From: Gammaproteobacteria bacterium
Lineage (GTDB): Bacteria; Pseudomonadota; Gammaproteobacteria; Eutrophobiales; Eutrophobiaceae
DNA: 17,998 nt
Assembly (NCBI GenBank): GCA_016844485.1
Contig: JAENIZ010000007.1
Span: 1 to 17,998 of the forward strand
Reading direction: 5' to 3'
Shown here: piece by piece, positions 1 to 7,456 of the stretch
Layout: every line of letters starts with the position of its first letter
Numbering within the stretch: position 1 is the first letter of the stretch
Notes under the pieces: generated by a model
Told to the model about the DNA's origin: nothing
Databases searched by the model: none
The model's input: the letters and a program-made list of their open reading frames with translations, nothing else
Made by a program: the position numbers and the translations under genes

Positions 1-1827
1 ACCCAGTATCAGCATGGCCATATCGGCGAGCATGGCAAAGGCGGAACTCATCCGTGTCAGTTGCCGGTAATACTTTGCGGTGTCATCCGCATGGGGCGCC
101 CGGCACAGGCGTGCATTGCTCAACCCGAGCAGCAAGGTGCGTACTACATTACTGATGGTAAAACCGATATGACCAAAGATGGCCTGATCGAATTGTTTTA
201 ATCCCGCGTTCGCGTCCGGATTGGCGACGGCCTGCATCTCCGTCAGTACATAAGGGTGACAGCGTATGGCCCCCTGGCCGAAAATAATCATGCTGCGGGT
301 GAGTATGTTCGCCCCTTCAACGGTAATACCGACCGGGATGGACTGGTAACTGCGCGCCAGATAATTACGCGGCCCCAACATGATGCCCTTGCCGCCATGC
401 ACGTCCATCGCATCATTCACCACCTGGCGCATACTCTCGGTCAGGTGAAATTTGATGATGGCAGTGATGACGGAAGGTTTCTCACCCTGATCCAGGGACC
501 CGAGCGTCAGGACACGCGCGGATTCCATCATGTAGGTCAAACCCCCGATCCGCGCCAGGAATTCCTGCACCCCTTCAAATTCACCGATGGAAACATTGAA
601 CTGTTTGCGGATACGGGCATAGGCACCCGTCGTACGGCTGGCAAATTTGCCTGCCCCGGTGCTTAATGCCGGCAGCGATATACCGCGCCCATCCGACAGA
701 CATTCCATCAGCATGCGCCAGCCCTGGCCAATGCGGTCCTGCCCGCCGATGACCCAGTCCATTGGAATAAATACATCATTGCCGTTGTTCGGGCCATTCT
801 GGAACGGGATATTCAAGGGGAAATGACGCCGTCCGATATTCACACCCGGATGTTTTGTCGGGATCAATGCCAGGGCGATGCCCAAATTTTCCTTATCACC
901 CAGTAAATGTTCGGGATCGTAGAGTTTGAAGGCCAGTCCCAGCAGTGTCGCGACCGGGCCCAGGGTGATATAGCGTTTGTTCCAGGTGACAAGGATACCC
1001 AGTACATTCTGTTTCCCCTCGAATTCTCCCCGGCTGACGATACCATAGTCCTGCATGCCACCGGCGTCACTGCCAGCTTCCGGTCCAGTCAGTGCAAAAC
1101 AGGGGATCTCGTCGCCGCTGGCGAGACGCGGCAGATAATACTCTTTCTGCTCCTTGGTGCCGTATTGCATCAGCAAGATACCGGGACCGAGTGAATTCGG
1201 GACCATCACAGTCACCGCCGCCGTGACACTGCGCGATGAGAGTTTCATCACCACGGCCGAGTGCGCCAATGCCGAGAATTCCAGTCCGCCATAGTGTTTC
1301 GGAATGATCATCGCAAAAAAACGTTTTTGTTTGATGAATTCCCACACCTCAGACGGCAGGTCATAACGCTCATGGGTGATATGCCAGTCATCCAGCATCC
1401 TGCATAATTCCTCCACCGGCCCGTCAAGGAACGCCTGCTCTTCCTGACTCAGTGTTGGGATCGGCATGGACAATAATTTTTTCCAGTCCGGTTTGCCGCT
1501 GAAGAGTTCCGCATCCCACCAGACATTGCCTGCCTCCAGCGCTTCCCGTTCGGTGTCCGACATGGCCGGTAACAATTTGCGGTACAGATCAAATAATCGT
1601 GTGCTGATCAAATTCCGACGTAATGGAAACACAAGGAGCGGGACAAAGATCAGCAGGAAACACAACCAGAGAGGAATGAGTAAAAAAACTGAAGGTGAAG
1701 TGTAATAACTGAAGCCTGTCAACAACACGCCAAAGACCAGTGCCCATAGCCAGAGCGGGAATCTCAAAAACGCAAAAATACAGGCTGATACCAGACAGAC
1801 ACCCAGGAATAAAGTGAATGGATTCAT
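1..1827 (-). CDS. fadE: Acyl-CoA dehydrogenase FadE (partial, C-terminus outside window)
   Basis: The frame is open from an ATG at 1825-1827 to the window edge, giving 609 residues of a protein that is about 814 residues in E. coli. FadE is the FAD-dependent membrane-associated dehydrogenase that starts fatty-acid beta-oxidation by converting acyl-CoA to trans-2-enoyl-CoA. The first ~70 residues are hydrophobic (two to three membrane segments), as in E. coli FadE. Family blocks seen include FLDGPVEELCRMLDDW, RFFAMIIPKHYGGLEFSA, CFALTGPEAGSDAGG, TWNKRYITLGPVATLLGLAF, DVHGGKGIMLGPRNYLAR and ITVEGANILTRS; the glutamate of the last block (residue 504) is at the position expected for the catalytic base. 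The C-terminal FadE-specific domain is missing only because the window ends. The gene lies 116 bases downstream of the ABC permease on the same strand. The ribosome-binding site is weak. Family identity is very secure; membership of the upstream operon is not shown. Confidence 0.95.
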   Translation of the reverse strand, partial: MNPFTLFLGVCLVSACIFAFLRFPLWLWALVFGVLLTGFSYYTSPSVFLLIPLWLCFLLIFVPLLVFPLRRNLISTRLFDLYRKLLPAMSDTEREALEAGNVWWDAELFSGKPDWKKLLSMPIPTLSQEEQAFLDGPVEELCRMLDDWHITHERYDLPSEVWEFIKQKRFFAMIIPKHYGGLEFSALAHSAVVMKLSSRSVTAAVTVMVPNSLGPGILLMQYGTKEQKEYYLPRLASGDEIPCFALTGPEAGSDAGGMQDYGIVSRGEFEGKQNVLGILVTWNKRYITLGPVATLLGLAFKLYDPEHLLGDKENLGIALALIPTKHPGVNIGRRHFPLNIPFQNGPNNGNDVFIPMDWVIGGQDRIGQGWRMLMECLSDGRGISLPALSTGAGKFASRTTGAYARIRKQFNVSIGEFEGVQEFLARIGGLTYMMESARVLTLGSLDQGEKPSVITAIIKFHLTESMRQVVNDAMDVHGGKGIMLGPRNYLARSYQSIPVGITVEGANILTRSMIIFGQGAIRCHPYVLTEMQAVANPDANAGLKQFDQAIFGHIGFTISNVVRTLLLGLSNARLCRAPHADDTAKYYRQLTRMSSAFAMLADMAMLILG

Positions 1828-1943
1828 AAGTTCATCTTAGCTATCACATTTTTCTGGCAATCGAATGCGAACCATTTTGCCCTTATACAGCAAGCGTAGG
1901 CAAATTTCCGGAAAATTCAGTTAAAATCAGCAAGTTCTGAATA
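1828..1943 (-). other. Intergenic region between ABC permease and fadE, weak terminator-like hairpin
   Basis: This 116-base gap follows the second permease stop. On the minus strand it contains ATTCAG (1937-1942) pairing with CTGAAT (1915-1920) across a 16-base loop, followed by TTTT, which could be a weak terminator for the transporter operon. Next comes a quasi-palindrome around TTCCGGAA (about 1905-1912). I looked for a convincing sigma70 promoter for fadE and found only a lone TATAAG with no matching -35 box. No ATPase gene or remnant is present here. Confidence 0.3.
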
Positions 1944-3365
1944 TTAGCTGGCCGGGATCGTCCTGATCCTGGGATCAAACGCATCCCGCACGGCATCCGC
2001 GAACAGGTTTGCGGAAAGTACCAGTCCAAGCATAAACATAAAGGCCGCAGACAACGACCACCACACGATCGGTTCACGGGCCATTTCCAGACGGGCACTG
2101 TTGATCATATTTCCCCAACTGGCCATGGTGGGATCGACACCGATACTGATATATGCCAGGACTGCCTCCACCAGCACCAGGCCACTGAAATCAAGGACGA
2201 TCGATATCATGACAATATGCATGACATTCGGCAGTATGTGCCGCAGCATGATGGTGATATGCCCTGTGCCAAATGCACGTGCCGCCTGTACATAATCAAT
2301 CTCGCGCAGTTTCAATGTTTCACCGCGCAGAAGCCGGCACAGTCCTGTCCAGCTCATGATGCCGAGGATCATGCAGAGAAATAACAGGCGCATATCCGCC
2401 CGCTGCTCGATGCTGGTGAAATCACCGGCATGATTGGTCATATACACCTCAAGCATCAGGATCGCCGCAGCAATCAATAACACTCCCGGGATTGAGTTCA
2501 GCGTCGTATAGAGATATTGAATGACATCATCTATCCAACCGCTGAAATATCCGGCCATAATTCCCAGGGCGATCGCAAAAGGGAGCATGATTAATGTGGT
2601 CAGTGTTCCGATAAGCAGTCCGGTGCGCACACTTTTGAGTGATTGGTAAAGTACATCCTGACCGACCTTGTCCGTGCCCAGGACGTGATAAAAACCGGAA
2701 AGGTAAACAAGCGTGGTGATGCCGATGATAATGCATCCCAGTGTAATCAATATGACATGCCAGGGGATTTTTCCAGGGATTTGATCCCGCCCCCGGATGA
2801 TACAGCGGAACTCTGTTTTGATATCGCTGCGTCTGATGCGAGACAGACTGAAAATAATCATTGCTGATAACACCAGCCAGATCATTATTCCCATAACTAT
2901 ACCTATGATCGTCTTCGTCAGGATATCCGGGACGATATCTTTATCCGGGTCATTCAGATGACTCCCGCCATAGTTCAAACGCGGGTAATCGCGTATCCGG
3001 GTGCCATCGGGCTGATCGATCATTTCCTTCGCATAGGCATGCGTTGCAAACGGCGCGGAATAGGTTTTCTCAACGCGGCTGCGCAATTTTTCAGTCAGGA
3101 CATCCAGCACACTGAGGATATTTGTCGAATATTTTATTTCCTCCTGATTCTCATCATCGAGTCGTGGATGAAAATGAATCGAGTCCAGCAATCCGGCGGC
3201 GATATAAAACAGCAACACAACTGATGTTGCCATGGCCAGTGGATTTTCTCCCACCTGACGCCACGGGATACACAGGTGTTCATGTCTGCGTGAATACCAG
3301 ATAAACAGACACACCATGAATACCAGAACAAAGATAAGTGCGTCAGTGATAAAGATAACGGGCAT
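1944..3365 (-). CDS. Peptide-type ABC transporter permease, OppC/YejE family, with long N-terminal extension
   Basis: This is an inner-membrane permease subunit of a peptide-type (binding-protein-dependent) ABC importer. The C-terminal ~270 residues are the OppC/DppC/YejE core: an HVLGTDKVGQDVL motif (residues 228-239), several membrane segments, and the cytoplasmic EAA loop (about 356-380, AARAFG then RHILPN) that docks the ATPase; it ends in DPRIR. At 473 residues it is much longer than a usual OppC (~300) or YejE (~340). The extra ~200 N-terminal residues hold membrane segments near 4-24, 44-60, 152-174 and 203-223, with a soluble stretch of ~90 residues (about 61-150) between the second and third. 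It starts at ATG 3363-3365, eight bases after the upstream permease stop, so translation is probably coupled. The substrate cannot be read from the sequence. No ATPase gene follows. Confidence 0.9.
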   Translation of the reverse strand: MPVIFITDALIFVLVFMVCLFIWYSRRHEHLCIPWRQVGENPLAMATSVVLLFYIAAGLLDSIHFHPRLDDENQEEIKYSTNILSVLDVLTEKLRSRVEKTYSAPFATHAYAKEMIDQPDGTRIRDYPRLNYGGSHLNDPDKDIVPDILTKTIIGIVMGIMIWLVLSAMIIFSLSRIRRSDIKTEFRCIIRGRDQIPGKIPWHVILITLGCIIIGITTLVYLSGFYHVLGTDKVGQDVLYQSLKSVRTGLLIGTLTTLIMLPFAIALGIMAGYFSGWIDDVIQYLYTTLNSIPGVLLIAAAILMLEVYMTNHAGDFTSIEQRADMRLLFLCMILGIMSWTGLCRLLRGETLKLREIDYVQAARAFGTGHITIMLRHILPNVMHIVMISIVLDFSGLVLVEAVLAYISIGVDPTMASWGNMINSARLEMAREPIVWWSLSAAFMFMLGLVLSANLFADAVRDAFDPRIRTIPAS

Positions 3366-3373
3366 AATAATAA

Positions 3374-4351
3374 TTATTCCAGTCTGATCCGTGGATCCGC
3401 AATCGTGTATGAAATGTCCGTCAGGATTAAACCGATGATGTATAACACTGATCCCAGATACACCATGGATCGTACAATGGCGAAATCCTGATTGCTGATT
3501 GCGTCAATGGTATAACTGCCGAGTCCGGGAACCGCAAAAAATGATTCAGTGACCAGACTGCCGATAAAAAGTAATGGCAACACCACCACCACGCCGGTCA
3601 ATATCGGGATAAGACCGTTGCGCAAGACGTGCCGGTACAGAACAGTTTTTTCAGACAACCCCTTGGCACGGGCGGTACGCACAAAATCCTTGTTCATTTC
3701 CTCAAGGAAGATCGTACGATACCAGCGTGTGGATGAGCCTATACCTCCAATCAATCCAACGATGACTGGCAATGCGACAAACTTGATTGCATCAAAACCG
3801 GTGTCATATCCGGAGATTGGGACCAGATTAAACAACTTGCCGATCACAAACTGGCCGCCGATGATATAAAACATGCTGGAGATCGACATCATGATCACAC
3901 ACATGACGACTCCCCACACATCAATGTAGCTTCCCCTGAAAAACGCGAGGGTGAGCGCAAAGGTGATATAGCTTATCAATCCAAGTATAAGGCTGGGGAA
4001 GGTAATGGCAAGGCTCGGCCACATGCGTTGGCGAATGTCATAACCGATATCACGGCCACTGTCGGATTGACCAAAATCAAACAGGAATAATTTGATTGAA
4101 TTTTGGAAAAATATTGTATCTGAAATTTTCTGCCCTGCGCTTGCCTGTGAATTCCAGAGCACCGGCTTGTCATAACCGCGTTCACTTTTCCACTTATCTA
4201 TTGCCTCTTGAGTGATCCGTTTCTGTCCAAGTTGCATGCGTGCCATATCGTCCGGAGTATTCACGACGAAGAACAACACAAAGGTAATAATGTTTATTCC
4301 AATCAGGATAGGCAGGGCATAGGCGATGCGGCGTATAACGTAATTAATCAT
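3374..4351 (-). CDS. Peptide-type ABC transporter permease, OppB/YejB family
   Basis: This is the other inner-membrane permease half of the importer. The protein is 325 residues, the usual size for OppB/YejB. The N-terminus (INYVIRRIAYALPILIGIN) is the typical start of the family. Membrane segments lie near 8-30, 113-137, 145-169, 190-206, 248-268 and 296-316, and the EAA loop is at about 222-245 (DFVRTARAKGLSE then RHVLRN). It ends DPRIRLE, a standard OppB-like tail. The start codon overlaps the stop of the upstream binding-protein gene by four bases (ATGA at 4348-4351), which shows an operon with coupled translation. The region between TM1 and TM2 is long, as in the YejB subgroup. The function class is secure; the transported substrate is unknown. 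Confidence 0.92.
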   Translation of the reverse strand: MINYVIRRIAYALPILIGINIITFVLFFVVNTPDDMARMQLGQKRITQEAIDKWKSERGYDKPVLWNSQASAGQKISDTIFFQNSIKLFLFDFGQSDSGRDIGYDIRQRMWPSLAITFPSLILGLISYITFALTLAFFRGSYIDVWGVVMCVIMMSISSMFYIIGGQFVIGKLFNLVPISGYDTGFDAIKFVALPVIVGLIGGIGSSTRWYRTIFLEEMNKDFVRTARAKGLSEKTVLYRHVLRNGLIPILTGVVVVLPLLFIGSLVTESFFAVPGLGSYTIDAISNQDFAIVRSMVYLGSVLYIIGLILTDISYTIADPRIRLE

Positions 4352-6501
4352 AGCGCCGGAGAACGCTCCCGGCGTTTATAACTGAACCATGCCGGGATAA
4401 TGCTGATCAGGAGTATCACCAGGATTAATATGAGAGGCCAGAAGACCGGCTGATTCCACTGGGCGCGTAATTTGTTTCTTGTTTCAGGATCGATGCGGAT
4501 GTACTTCAGGGTATTATTGGCCATAAGATTCCGCTTGGCGTTCCTGAACCAGCTGTGATGCAATGAGAATGCGACTGGATGCAGACCCCATATCCATGGG
4601 GCGTCACGTCTGGCAATCTCGATCATCTTATCCAGGATCGCCTGACGTTCCGGCCCGTTTGACATGTTTCTCATATGATTAAAAAGTTCATCAAATTCCT
4701 CATTCCCATAGTTTGCGGCGTTTTCACCGTTCATGCCTACCTTTGCATGGGGACCATAGAGCAGAAACAAAAAATTTTCCGGGTCCGGATAGTCCGCATT
4801 CCATCCCCACATGAAGATCTGCTCCGTTCCTTTCAGCATTTTTTCCTGAAAGCGATTGTAATCCGTCGCGCGTATAACAAGATTTATTCCCAGTTTGGAA
4901 AATTGCTTCCGGAGCCAGTCAAATACCGCCTTGGCATCGGGGCCAGCTGCAGATGTATCCAGATACAAAATCAGGGACTGTCCTGTTCTCACATCACGTC
5001 CCTCAGGATAACCGGCATCAATCATTAATTGCTGTGCTTCCGTGACACTTCTGCGTTCCGCCCTGCCATTGCGCCATGTATAGACATAGGGATTAATACC
5101 GTCACTGCCCTCTATATAACCAAAGAGACCCGGAGGGATTGGTCCCTGCGCCGGTACACCGCGGCCGTTGGTAAAAATAGAGATAAATTCCTCGTAATCC
5201 ACCGCAATCGATATCGCCCTGCGTAATAATCTCGCGCGTTCACTGTCACCGCCGACAACATCATCTCGCATGTTGAAACCCATATAAGATGTTGAAGACA
5301 TGACTGCCATGCTAAGCCGGATGCCTTTATCCTGCATCTGTTCTGTTAATTCCGCTTGACCCAGCGTGTTGAACTGAACGGCCTGATCAAAACTGTCCGA
5401 GGCAATGCCGGAGGTATCATAATAACCCTGCAGGAATTTATTCCACGCAGGGATGGTTTCCCTCTCAAGACTGAATATTACCGTATCAATAAACGGCATT
5501 GTTTGTCCTGCATCCTGCAAAAGATTATTCGCTGCGTCCTCAGGTTCTCCTTCGGCCGGATATAACTCACCACGAAAATTCGGATTTCGTTCAAGTACCA
5601 TGCGGCGGTTAGGGTTGTTTTCTGTCAGCATGTAGGGGCCCGTACCTACAGGATACCAATCCAGCACAATATTTTTTTCTTTCATGCCAGGCTGTGAATA
5701 AAAATAATCGGCCTCCCACGGCATGGGAGAAAAGAAATACATGGACAGCCAGTAACGAATCTGCGGATATTTTTCCTTCAGTGTGATTTCAAAGGTATAA
5801 CGATCCAGGATACGTACACCACTTAATTGATGCTTGCGTAAATCAAGGAAATGATGTTTGTTATTTTTATATTCATTCGCCAGTGCTGCTGTCAATTCCT
5901 CCAATCCCGAAATATATTTGGACATCAAGCCGGCAATCGGTGAATGTACGCCTGGATGGGCGAGGCGTTTGATCTGGTACACATAATCTTCGGCGATAAG
6001 TTCCCGCGTACCGGTTTCCGGGAAGTCCGCCAGGGTATGAATCTTTTCCAGATCACGCAGGGGCAGATCATGAAAAAGATAATTTCCTTTTTTATCACGC
6101 GCGAATGCGGGATGCGGTTGATAGAGAATGCCGGGCTTGATTGTAATCCTGTAGACTGCATGATGTACCAATTCTGCCGGTGCATCTGCATCAAGCGGAT
6201 TACCGGCATTATCGTAATACTCCGCTTCCGGTACTGAAGTTGCGGTCAAGGGGACCAGCTCATACGGCCGCTTCAGGAAATGATACTGTAAGGGAGGTTC
6301 ATAGATCTGGCCCAGGAAGACATATTCATTGCTACTGTATGAGCTCACCGGGTCCAGATGTTTCGGCCGCTCCTCAAACGAATCGTAGTAGATATTGCCA
6401 TGTGATTGACTGTCAGGATAGGGATTGTTCCACGGGCTGAAATTACAACCCGCTGACAGCATTAATGCGCTCAATGTCCAATACAGGGCAAATCGGTTCA
6501 T
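4348..6501 (-). CDS. Peptide-type ABC transporter substrate-binding lipoprotein with C-terminal membrane anchor
   Basis: This is a 717-residue family 5 extracellular solute-binding protein (OppA/DppA/YejA superfamily). It should capture oligopeptides or similar solutes in the periplasm and pass them to the two permeases encoded just downstream. The N-terminus is a lipoprotein signal with lipobox LSAGC and the lipidated cysteine at residue 19. Family features include VGTGPYMLTENNPNRRMVLERN, followed by a stretch typical of the fold, DYEEFISIF, and a C-terminal WNADYPDPENFLFLLYG block. Unusually, residues ~687-706 form a strong hydrophobic segment followed by the basic tail YKRRER, so the protein looks anchored at both ends. 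The start at 6499-6501 fits the signal peptide, but no Shine-Dalgarno sequence precedes it. The gene is first in its operon and divergent from fabI. Whether the ligand is a peptide is inferred from family only. Confidence 0.9.
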   Translation of the reverse strand: MNRFALYWTLSALMLSAGCNFSPWNNPYPDSQSHGNIYYDSFEERPKHLDPVSSYSSNEYVFLGQIYEPPLQYHFLKRPYELVPLTATSVPEAEYYDNAGNPLDADAPAELVHHAVYRITIKPGILYQPHPAFARDKKGNYLFHDLPLRDLEKIHTLADFPETGTRELIAEDYVYQIKRLAHPGVHSPIAGLMSKYISGLEELTAALANEYKNNKHHFLDLRKHQLSGVRILDRYTFEITLKEKYPQIRYWLSMYFFSPMPWEADYFYSQPGMKEKNIVLDWYPVGTGPYMLTENNPNRRMVLERNPNFRGELYPAEGEPEDAANNLLQDAGQTMPFIDTVIFSLERETIPAWNKFLQGYYDTSGIASDSFDQAVQFNTLGQAELTEQMQDKGIRLSMAVMSSTSYMGFNMRDDVVGGDSERARLLRRAISIAVDYEEFISIFTNGRGVPAQGPIPPGLFGYIEGSDGINPYVYTWRNGRAERRSVTEAQQLMIDAGYPEGRDVRTGQSLILYLDTSAAGPDAKAVFDWLRKQFSKLGINLVIRATDYNRFQEKMLKGTEQIFMWGWNADYPDPENFLFLLYGPHAKVGMNGENAANYGNEEFDELFNHMRNMSNGPERQAILDKMIEIARRDAPWIWGLHPVAFSLHHSWFRNAKRNLMANNTLKYIRIDPETRNKLRAQWNQPVFWPLILILVILLISIIPAWFSYKRRERSPAL

Positions 6502-6509
6502 TATCAGAT

Positions 6510-6515
6510 ATTATA
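6510..6515 (-). promoter_or_regulatory. Candidate -10 box for the binding-protein operon, close to its start codon
   Basis: A perfect TATAAT on the minus strand ends nine bases before the ATG at 6501. Initiation about seven bases downstream would give a leaderless or nearly leaderless mRNA, which agrees with the absence of a Shine-Dalgarno sequence. The matching -35 position (6533-6538, AAAAGG) is poor and overlaps the fabI -35 box, so the call is tentative. Confidence 0.35.
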
Positions 6516-6529
6516 TCGGTGTTGGGGGT

Positions 6530-6558
6530 TTGCCTTTTTCTTCAATGCGCATTATAAA
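6530..6558 (+). promoter_or_regulatory. Sigma70 promoter of fabI
   Basis: TTGCCT (6530-6535) and TATAAA (6553-6558) are separated by 17 bases, a good sigma70 match. Transcription would start near 6565, giving a leader of about 65 bases. The fabI ribosome-binding site AAGGA lies eight bases before the ATG at 6632. Confidence 0.65.
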
Positions 6559-6631
6559 CGTCATCATTATTCTGTACACTTTGACGCCGGACAGATAATG
6601 AATTTCAAAAACAACCATAAGGAAAAACAGT

Positions 6632-7411
6632 ATGGGACTACTGGAAGGTAAACGCGCATTAATTGTCGGTGTGGCCAGCAATCGTTCCATCGCCTGGGGA
6701 ATTGCCAAGGCCATGCACCGTGAAGGCGCCCAACTGGCATTTACCTATCAAAATGAAAAACTGCGCGAGCGCGTGGAAAATTTTGCCTCCCAGGTAAACT
6801 CGGAGATCACTGTGCCATGCGATGTGGCCAGTGATGAACAGATACAGGCCGTATTTGATCACATCGATGATTATTGGGATAGCCTGGATATCCTTGTCCA
6901 CTCAGTGGCCTACGCACCACGGGATCAGCTTGAAGGTGAATATCTCGAGAGTGTCACCCGGGAAGGTTTTCTGACCGCCCATGAGATCAGCTCGTACAGT
7001 TTTTCAGCATTGGGGGATGCCGCAAGACCCATGATGAAGGGACGAAACGGCGCCATGCTGACACTGACTTATATCGGGGCAGTACGTGCCATGCCCAATT
7101 ACAATGTCATGGGTGTCGCCAAGGCGAGTCTGGAGGCGAATGTCCGTTACATGGCCTCGAGTCTCGGACCCGAAGGGATCAGGGTCAATGCCATATCCGC
7201 CGGCCCGATTCGCACCCTGGCGGCAGCTGGCATCAAAGGGATGCGGGAATTTCTGAGTTATGTGGAAAAAGTGTCTCCGTTAAGACGCAACGTGACTATT
7301 GATGAGGTGGGAAATGTCGCCGCCTTCCTGTGCTCTGATTACGCCTCTGCGATTACCGGCGAAATTACCTATGTGGACTGCGGATATAATGCCATCGGTT
7401 TGAGCATCTAG
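6632..7411 (+). CDS. fabI: Enoyl-[acyl-carrier-protein] reductase [NADH] FabI
   Basis: FabI catalyses the last step of each fatty-acid elongation cycle, reducing trans-2-enoyl-ACP with NAD(P)H in the cytoplasm; it is the triclosan target. The protein has 259 residues (E. coli 262). It shows the modified nucleotide-binding start GKRALIVGVASNRSIAWGIA, the FabI block DQLEGEYLESVTREGF, catalytic Tyr147, Tyr157 and Lys164 (Y-x6-K in NYNVMGVAKASLEANVRYMA), and SAGPIRTLAA. At the position of E. coli Gly93 it has Ala93, followed by Tyr94 instead of Phe94, and at E. coli Phe203 it has Met204. The gene is the only clear plus-strand gene in the window, divergent from the transporter operon and convergent with ppiD. 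The start is supported by AAGGA with eight-base spacing. Confidence 0.97.
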   Translation: MGLLEGKRALIVGVASNRSIAWGIAKAMHREGAQLAFTYQNEKLRERVENFASQVNSEITVPCDVASDEQIQAVFDHIDDYWDSLDILVHSVAYAPRDQLEGEYLESVTREGFLTAHEISSYSFSALGDAARPMMKGRNGAMLTLTYIGAVRAMPNYNVMGVAKASLEANVRYMASSLGPEGIRVNAISAGPIRTLAAAGIKGMREFLSYVEKVSPLRRNVTIDEVGNVAAFLCSDYASAITGEITYVDCGYNAIGLSI

Positions 7412-7456
7412 TCACAAAAAGCTGCACACGTGAAATTGTGTAAATAATCCGGAAAT
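7412..7456. other. Short convergent spacer between fabI and ppiD
   Basis: These 45 bases separate two converging genes. There is a weak ACAC/GTGT pairing around CACGTG (7424-7443), and on the minus strand a TTTTT run follows it (rc of 7416-7420), so a weak ppiD terminator is possible. No strong terminator for fabI is visible. Confidence 0.25.

Noticed and set aside
256..1705. Several short open frames on both strands in the first 1.7 kb
   Set aside because: All are shadows of the continuous minus-strand fadE frame, which alone shows family-conserved motifs.
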